A stretch of 13,580 nt of DNA, from contig CASDHD010000026.1 of the NCBI GenBank assembly GCA_949280095.1, positions 1 to 13,580 on the forward strand. Reading direction: 5' to 3'. A program made the translations under genes and the position numbers. The stretch comes from an uncultured Bacilli bacterium. Its GTDB lineage: Bacteria; Bacillota_I; Bacilli_A; RF39; UBA660. Positions 13,464-13,580 of the stretch are shown here, one piece after another (position 1 is the first letter of the stretch; every line of letters begins with the position of its first letter). Under the pieces are notes generated by a model, which worked only from the letters and a program-made list of their open reading frames with translations, did not search any database and was not told the origin of the DNA.

Positions 13464-13580
13464 AATATATCTATTTAACTATGTACAAATAAAATGATTA
13501 TAATAGTATTTTTTTAACATTTATAAATTATATGCTATTGGTTTCTAAAATCATCAATAAAAAACAAGATATTCTGAATT

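Overview
The window looks like a chromosomal segment of a low-GC Gram-positive bacterium (Bacillota). The evidence is a very AT-rich sequence, strong AGGAGG-type ribosome binding sites, TTGACA/TATAAT promoters (several with an extended TGn -10), U-tailed intrinsic terminators, an rnc-smc operon, a YjcZ-like tiny membrane protein and tRNAs with encoded CCA. TGA is used as a stop (smc, yidD), so the code is the standard bacterial one and not the Mycoplasma code. The SMC protein is short (980 aa) and intergenic spaces are tight, which would suit a gut Bacilli/RF39-like or Erysipelotrichia-like lineage. That placement is inference.

Layout: (1) 1-2331, minus strand: an ftsW-type cell-division gene, then an unrecognised 323-aa gene ending in its own terminator, then the Shine-Dalgarno of a further minus-strand gene that starts just off the left edge. 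(2) 2427-3341, plus strand: a 66-aa YjcZ-like peptide and peptide deformylase, followed by a structured terminator element. (3) 3243-3684: gene-poor, with a minus-strand AGGAGG site, a tiny frameshifted reading frame and possible promoters. (4) 3685-8450, minus strand: operon rnc - smc - nucleotidyltransferase, driven by a very good promoter at 8422-8450. The last gene's ribosome binding site is buried in a terminator-like hairpin. (5) 8496-9830, minus strand: a leucine-rich-repeat-like gene cut in two by an in-frame TAA. (6) 9850-10976, plus strand: yidD, translationally coupled to a ZnuA/AdcA-like lipoprotein that has lost the usual metal ligands. (7) 11046-11136 tRNA-Ser(GCU). (8) 11207-11500, minus strand: a small two-helix membrane protein, divergent from murC (11596-12975, plus). 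(9) 13279-13354 tRNA-Lys(CUU), followed by a terminator and what looks like the relic C-terminal tail of a phage or ICE integrase.

Most genes with known roles are housekeeping: peptidoglycan synthesis and division (FtsW, MurC), protein maturation and membrane insertion (Def, YidD), RNA processing and chromosome organisation (RNase III, SMC), and translation (two tRNAs). I see no CRISPR array, no complete mobile element and no clear defence island. The most distinctive points are the divergent lipoprotein, the stop-interrupted LRR-like gene, the hairpin that combines terminator and RBS before the nucleotidyltransferase, the apparently leaderless yidD, and the integrase-tail relic beside tRNA-Lys.
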